Shown: piece after piece, positions 59,749 to 64,000 of the stretch
Layout of the letters: the number at the start of each line of letters is the position of its first letter
Numbering within the stretch: position 1 is the first letter of the stretch
NCBI GenBank assembly: GCA_024397875.1
Contig: CP073344.1
Span: 2,967,001 to 3,031,000, forward strand
Length of the DNA: 64,000 bases
Reading direction: 5' to 3'
From: Amphritea atlantica
GTDB taxonomy: Bacteria; Pseudomonadota; Gammaproteobacteria; Pseudomonadales; Balneatricaceae
The notes under the pieces: generated by a model
Told to the model about the DNA's origin: nothing
Database searches by the model: none
The model's input: only the letters and a program-made list of their open reading frames with translations
Made by a program: the position numbers and the translations under genes

Positions 59749-60195
59749 TTAAACCCAAACCGCATCCCACAACGAATACTCTCTGTAACTTTTCACTAAC
59801 CCTGCCCTAACCGGATTCATAACCATATAACGCGCGATCTCCGTTAAATCCTCTTCATTCCTGATAGCATGATCATGAAAACCTTTTTGCCAGATATGCC
59901 CCGACTGCCCCAGTCTTTTATTGATCTCTTTAGCTGAAAATGATTTGAGAGAATGGATTAAATGCTCAAGTGAACCATTACGTAGTTCCACCAGCCAGTG
60001 AACATGATCAGGCATGATTACATACGCAAGCGTCTCAACGTTATCGGCCATAAAAACCATTGAACGTATAACAACTCGTCCACAATAGAGATCTGTAAAG
60101 ATAGGTTTACGCTGACAGGTTACAAACGTAACCAGATAGATCCGACCAGGCTCAGAAAACCGGCCTTTTCGCAGAGCAGATGAATTCCCTTTCAT
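59749..60195 (-). CDS. REP-associated tyrosine transposase (RAYT, Y1 family)
   Basis: Single-strand nuclease of the IS200/IS605-like Y1 superfamily, related to E. coli TnpA-REP and thought to mobilise or maintain REP palindromes. The 148-residue protein has the HUH motif H64-V-H66 in AYVIMPDHVHWLVE and the candidate catalytic Tyr123 in ARYMVMNPVRAGLV, with SGHIWQKGFHDHAIRNEED between. The gene has no terminal inverted repeats of its own; it sits between two REP arrays whose palindromes begin with GTAG, the tetranucleotide recognised by characterised RAYTs. It appears intact. No gene partner is next to it. Confidence 0.93.
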   Translation of the reverse strand: MKGNSSALRKGRFSEPGRIYLVTFVTCQRKPIFTDLYCGRVVIRSMVFMADNVETLAYVIMPDHVHWLVELRNGSLEHLIHSLKSFSAKEINKRLGQSGHIWQKGFHDHAIRNEEDLTEIARYMVMNPVRAGLVKSYREYSLWDAVWV

Positions 60196-60224
60196 CTTTG
60201 ATTCCTTTTCCTAACATTATTGGT

Positions 60225-60838
60225 GTGAGGGCCCTTTCAGGGGCGATATAATCATCGCGGTGGGACACCACTCCGACAATACATCCCACCCCGTAGGAGC
60301 CCCTTCCAGGGGCGATCAAACCATCACGGCGGGACGCCGCTCCTACAATACATACCCAACCCCGTAGGAGCCCCTTCCAAGGGCGATAAAACCATCGCGG
60401 CGGGACGCCGCTCCTACAATACATTCCACCCCGTAGGAGCCCCTTCCAGGGGCGATAAAACCTTCGCGGCGGGACGCCGCTCCTACAATACATACCCAAC
60501 CCCGTAGGAGCCCCTTCCAGGGGCGATAAAACCATCGCGGCGGGACGCCGCTCCTACAATACATCCCACCCCGTAGGAGCCCCTTCCAGGGGCGATCAAA
60601 CCATCGCGGCGGGACGCCGTTCCTACAAATACATCCCACTCCTTAGGAGCCCCTTCCAGGGGCGATAAAACCTTCGCGGCGGGACGCCGCTCCTACAATA
60701 CATACCTCCCCCCGTAGGAGCCCCTTCCAGGGGCGATAAAACCTTCGCGGCGGGACGCCGCTCCTACAATACATACCTCCCCCCGTAGGAGCCCCTTCCA
60801 GGGGCGATAAAACCATCGCGGCAGAATGCCGCTCCTAC
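60225..60838. repeat. REP array right of the RAYT gene
   Basis: Nine tandem units of 69-71 bp. The forward head is at 60293, 60364, 60433, 60504, 60573, 60643 (TTAG variant), 60714 and 60785, with a degenerate unit near 60225. Each has a forward palindrome GCCCC-TTCCA-GGGGC and an inverted GCGGC-GGGAC-GCCGC ending CTCCTAC. Units are almost identical, implying recent amplification or gene-conversion. The array runs to the galE stop codon. Open frames inside it only translate the repeats. Confidence 0.95.
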
Positions 60839-60845
60839 TCAGCGC

Positions 60846-61856
60846 TTACCTATACCCCTCTGGATTATTGATCTGCCAGCGCCAGTGATCTTCAACCATC
60901 CGTTTAAGATCATACTTCGCAATCCAACCCAGTGCCCCCTGACTGAACGACGGATCAGCATAGCATTCTGCAATATCACCCGCGCGCCGCGCAACAATCT
61001 GATACGGAATCTCCCGCTCGGAGGCACAGGCAAACGCCTTTACGACCTCAAGCACTGAATAGCCATTGCCTGTGCCTAAGTTATACGCCCTGCAATCATG
61101 TTGCGGATTCAGGGCAGCTAACGCACACAGGTGCCCGGCCGCCAGGTCTTCTACATGGATATAATCACGCACACCGGTACCATCAACCGTTGGATAATCC
61201 CCGCCAAACACACTTAGTTTTTCACGTTTACCGACGGCAACCTGGGCGACAAACGGCATCAGGTTATTGGGAATACCCGCAGGATCTTCACCCATCAGAC
61301 CACTCGTGTGAGCCCCCACCGGATTGAAATAACGCAACAGGGATATCTGCCATGCACTATCTGACACAGCCAGATCCCTGAGGATATTTTCAATCATCAG
61401 CTTCGACTGACCATAGGGGTTGGTGGCTGACAGAGGGAAGTCTTCACGGATGGGAACCGAAGCCGGGTCGCCATAAACCGTCGCCGATGAACTAAACACA
61501 ATACGCTTGCAGCCATTGCTGGCCATCACATCAAAAAGGGTCAACGAGCCTTCGACATTGTTCTGATAATAGCGCAGAGGCTGAGCAACCGACTCCCCTA
61601 CCGCTTTTAATCCCGCAAAGTGGATAACCGACTCAATAGCATACTCAGAAAAAACCGTATTCAGACACACCCGGTCACGGATATCCCCTTCCACAAAAAC
61701 CGGGCGTTTTCCGGTGATCTGTTCGACCCGGTTAAAGACCTCAGGATGGCTGTTACACAGGTTATCAAGCACGACAACCTCATAGCCCGCCTCAAGTAAC
61801 ATAACAACGGTATGAGACCCAATGTAGCCAGCCCCGCCCGTAACCAGAATTGCCAT
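60846..61856 (-). CDS. galE: UDP-glucose 4-epimerase GalE
   Basis: Interconverts UDP-glucose and UDP-galactose. The N-terminal NAD motif is LVTGGAGYIGSHTVVMLLEAG, the catalytic Tyr/Lys pair is in NPYGQSKLMIENIL with the Ser in VFSSSATVYGDP, and RDYIHVEDLAAGH is conserved. The length of 336 residues is normal. It is on the opposite strand from the polysaccharide block but supplies the same sugar-nucleotide pool. Confidence 0.96.
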   Translation of the reverse strand: MAILVTGGAGYIGSHTVVMLLEAGYEVVVLDNLCNSHPEVFNRVEQITGKRPVFVEGDIRDRVCLNTVFSEYAIESVIHFAGLKAVGESVAQPLRYYQNNVEGSLTLFDVMASNGCKRIVFSSSATVYGDPASVPIREDFPLSATNPYGQSKLMIENILRDLAVSDSAWQISLLRYFNPVGAHTSGLMGEDPAGIPNNLMPFVAQVAVGKREKLSVFGGDYPTVDGTGVRDYIHVEDLAAGHLCALAALNPQHDCRAYNLGTGNGYSVLEVVKAFACASEREIPYQIVARRAGDIAECYADPSFSQGALGWIAKYDLKRMVEDHWRWQINNPEGYR

Positions 61857-61904
61857 ATAAAATCAGTCCTTAATTGATGAATATGTTAGACGTCCCCGCC
61901 GTTT

Positions 61905-62060
61905 CTCAGGTTTATCGCCCCGGGACGGGGCTCCCACAAGGGCAACTACTCCTGCCCCCGGGCACCCAGAGGGCATGCTAAAGGGGCTCCTACAATACAT
62001 TAAACCCCGTACCCGGGGCGATGGCTTTATAGCCGCGAGGAGCACCTCCTACAGCGGCTT
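61905..62060. repeat. REP palindrome cluster between galE and cysQ
   Basis: The 253-bp gap before cysQ's end contains an inverted CGCCCCGGGACGGGGC with CTCCCAC, a GGGCACCCAGAGGGCATGCT segment joined to CTCCTAC, a CCCCGTACCCGGGGCGAT palindrome without its head, and CTCCTAC again near 62047. They are degenerate relatives of the arrays around the RAYT gene. Confidence 0.75.
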
Positions 62061-62109
62061 CTTTTTCGGACCCGGACAAGCGCAGCGATCGGACAGCGAA
62101 CCTCGGCTT

Positions 62110-62889
62110 TCAACCCCACTTATCCGACTTTTCAGCGCAGACAATAAAGAATGGATTCAACAGCGTGTTCGGGCGGGTATTGTACAGCAGCGGTGTCAGC
62201 TCAGGGTATTGCAGAACCAGACCTCCGGCTGCACTGACCACAGCATGTGCCGCAGCAGTATCCCATTCACTGGTTAATCCCAGACGCGGATAAAGATCAG
62301 CGGCGCCCTCGGCAACCAGACACAGTTTCAGAGAACTGCCCATGGAAACCACTTCGGTATCCGGCAGCCCCTTAACAAACGCTTTGAATTCATCAGTCTG
62401 ATGTGAACGGCTTCCCACTACACGCCAGACGGCACCTTCAGCGGGAATAGCAGACACCTTGATTGACTCAACCTGTCCAGCGGACTCTTTAAACGCCCCG
62501 TCAGCATCACCCCAATACGTAACATCCAGTGCCGGCGCATAAACAACACCAAACACAGCTTTACCCTGATCGATCAGGGCAATATTGACGGTAAACTCGT
62601 CGTTCTTCTTGATAAACTCTTTGGTTCCATCGAGCGGATCAATCAGCCAGTATCGCTGCCATGACATACGCTCCAGATGTTCATCAGCATCGGACTCCTC
62701 AGATAAAACCGGAATCTGAGGCGTCAGTCGTTTAAGCCCGTCAACAATACAATGGTGAGAGGCTAAATCAGCTTCCGTCAGCGGACTTTCATCCTGCTTT
62801 TCATACACAGCAAAATCACGTTGATAGATCGCCATGATTGCAGCGCCCGCGTGTTTAGCCAGATCGATAATATCTTGATTATTGAACAT
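62110..62889 (-). CDS. cysQ: 3'(2'),5'-bisphosphate nucleotidase CysQ
   Basis: Inositol-monophosphatase-family enzyme that hydrolyses phosphoadenosine phosphate (PAP) from sulfate assimilation. Metal-binding motifs DESPLTEADLASH, SEESD and DPLDGTKEFIKKNDEFTVNIALI are in order, and TSEWDTAAAHAVVSAAGG is the second conserved block. The ATG at 62889 has a GAAGGA ribosome-binding site; the frame continues to 62910 without support. Length 259 residues. Confidence 0.93.
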   Translation of the reverse strand: MFNNQDIIDLAKHAGAAIMAIYQRDFAVYEKQDESPLTEADLASHHCIVDGLKRLTPQIPVLSEESDADEHLERMSWQRYWLIDPLDGTKEFIKKNDEFTVNIALIDQGKAVFGVVYAPALDVTYWGDADGAFKESAGQVESIKVSAIPAEGAVWRVVGSRSHQTDEFKAFVKGLPDTEVVSMGSSLKLCLVAEGAADLYPRLGLTSEWDTAAAHAVVSAAGGLVLQYPELTPLLYNTRPNTLLNPFFIVCAEKSDKWG

Positions 62890-62920
62890 GATGTCCTTCT
62901 CACTTTGCAAAAGTTAAAAC

Positions 62921-64000
62921 TTAAAAATGCCAGATCTGCGGAATCAGAAACAGTGACACCACCGCAACGGTTATACTAAGCGGTATACCTAACCGGGCAT
63001 AATCTGTAAAACGATACCCTCCCGGACCATACACCATCAAATTAGTCTGATAGCCCAGGGGGGTTATAAAGCTGGCAGAAGCCGCAAACATAATCGCGAT
63101 AATAAACGGCATATAGCTAACCCCCAACTGCTCCGCTAACGCCATAGCGATCGGGAACATCAGCACTGCGGCAGCATTGTTAGTAATCAGTTCCGTAAAT
63201 ATAACCGTTATAAGATAGATCAGTATCAATGCCTGCCAGGGAGTGATGCCATCAGAAAACAGCAACCCGTCTGCAATAAGGCGGGCATTGCCCGTTTTCA
63301 CCATGGCCGCGCCGAGTGCAAAAGAGGACGCGATCACCATCAGCACAGATAAATCGACGTTCCGACGGGCTTTGGATACGGATACACACCGGCTCGCCAG
63401 CATAATCCCCGCAGCCATAAAGGAGGCTTCAAGAATTGATAACAAGCCCGTTGCACTGACCAGCACCATCAACAGCAGCGTCCCGATGGCAACAGGCGCC
63501 CGGGCAAAATCGGGAGGGGTCGATTCATTCAGCGCACTCACCAACAGAAAGTCTCTTCGGGAGCGATACTGACTGACAAAATCATCACTGGCTTCCAGTA
63601 ATAGCGTATCGCCCATCTGCAGCTGGATATCACCGATCTTGCCGTCCAGACGCTGACCCTGCCGACACACAGATAAGATTGCCGCCCGGAAGCGACTGCG
63701 AAAGCGGGACTCTCTCACGGTCTGATCCAGCCCGAAAAACTCAGGACCAATCACCGCCTCAACCAGGCAGCGCTCCTGCAACGCGATCCCCAGGTTTTCC
63801 AGACCATCACCAGAGGGCAGCAACCCCCGTATCCCGCGAAGCTCATGCGCACTTTCAGCGGCACCAACAAACACCAGCACATCATCCGCTTCGAGCACAA
63901 CATCGGGAGAAACCGCCGTGATTAACTGCCCGCGCCGTCTGATATCAATAAGATATCCATACGTCAGGTGCCGCAAGCCCGCCTGAGCAACGGTTTTTCC
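62921..64000 (-). CDS. SLC13/DASS-type anion permease with RCK domains, 5' part cut off
   Basis: The frame is open to the right edge (reading GKTVAQAGLRHLTYGYLIDI at the border), so only the C-terminal 359 residues are present. Two TrkA-C/RCK-like segments are visible (LITAVSPDVVLEADDVLVFVG and RLDGKIGDIQLQMGDTLLLEAS), followed by the second permease half with about six helices. The signature ELITNNAAAVLMFPIAMALAEQLG and the ending SFITPLGYQTNLMVYGPGGYRF mark the divalent anion:sodium symporter family. Next to cysQ, a sulfate or other oxyanion substrate is plausible but not shown. Confidence 0.9.
   Translation of the reverse strand, partial: GKTVAQAGLRHLTYGYLIDIRRRGQLITAVSPDVVLEADDVLVFVGAAESAHELRGIRGLLPSGDGLENLGIALQERCLVEAVIGPEFFGLDQTVRESRFRSRFRAAILSVCRQGQRLDGKIGDIQLQMGDTLLLEASDDFVSQYRSRRDFLLVSALNESTPPDFARAPVAIGTLLLMVLVSATGLLSILEASFMAAGIMLASRCVSVSKARRNVDLSVLMVIASSFALGAAMVKTGNARLIADGLLFSDGITPWQALILIYLITVIFTELITNNAAAVLMFPIAMALAEQLGVSYMPFIIAIMFAASASFITPLGYQTNLMVYGPGGYRFTDYARLGIPLSITVAVVSLFLIPQIWHF

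Noticed and set aside
59422..60639. Open frames of 80-127 codons with repeating peptide segments (such as VGAASRRDGFIAPGRGSYG) on the minus strand
   Set aside because: They are translations of the REP palindromes; no ribosome-binding site, and frames follow the repeat period.
59393..60838. Possible CRISPR array because of regular 69-71 bp periodicity
   Set aside because: There are no unique spacers; the whole unit repeats and contains palindromes in both orientations, and no cas genes are near.

Overview
The window is a chromosomal segment of a marine-type gammaproteobacterium, most like the Oceanospirillales (Amphritea/Neptunomonas/Marinobacterium relatives). That placement is inference from gene order: pilBCD-coaE-yacG, mutT-argJ-secA, a complete dcw cell-wall/division cluster, rnpB-rsmI-lpoA-yraN-diaA-dolP, sspAB-petABC-rpsI-rplM, and a Vps-like exopolysaccharide export block. 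No rRNA, tRNA, CRISPR array, prophage or classical insertion sequence was seen. Coding density is high.

Layout. 0-6.2 kb: an unknown membrane-anchored protein (cut by the edge), major pilin pilA, and divergently the type IV pilus assembly genes pilB-pilC-pilD with coaE and yacG. 6.2-6.9 kb: a gene-free tandem array of REP-type palindromes. 6.9-30.2 kb (all minus strand): a MutT/ThiE-like fusion, argJ, secA, lpxC and the dcw cluster from mraZ to ftsZ, mostly joined by 1-20 nt overlaps and driven by a promoter with a textbook three-box MraZ operator. 30.5-31.4 kb: the RNase P RNA gene, followed downstream by five 76-bp tandem repeats derived from its own 3' end. 31.4-35.7 kb: rsmI, and divergently lpoA-yraN-diaA-dolP. 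35.8-40.9 kb (minus): sspB, sspA, the cytochrome bc1 operon and rpsI-rplM. 41.2-48 kb (minus): zapE, a gene-free 339-bp tandem triplication, lrgAB, a GDT1-type cation exchanger and molybdenum cofactor genes mobA, moaD, moeA, moaB.

48.3-59.4 kb (plus): an exopolysaccharide block made of an outer-membrane beta-barrel, a Wza-type export protein, a Wzc-type chain-length tyrosine kinase, a CpsB-type phosphatase and a VpsP-like protein. It is followed by sugar-nucleotide supply genes galU, pgi, an aberrant ugd homologue, a VanZ-like membrane protein and manB. No glycosyltransferase, flippase or polymerase lies in the block, so assembly must be encoded elsewhere. 59.4-60.8 kb: a REP-associated tyrosine transposase (RAYT) gene sits between two dense REP arrays. 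60.8-64 kb (minus): galE, cysQ and an edge-truncated RCK-containing anion permease.

The most unusual features are: (1) the RAYT gene with its REP arrays, whose palindromes begin with GTAG and show many compensated stem changes, with relatives dispersed over the window; (2) the rnpB-derived 76-bp tandem repeats; (3) the ugd homologue lacking the catalytic cysteine; (4) the 339-bp triplication. All functional calls come from reading sequence and translations; no database search was run.
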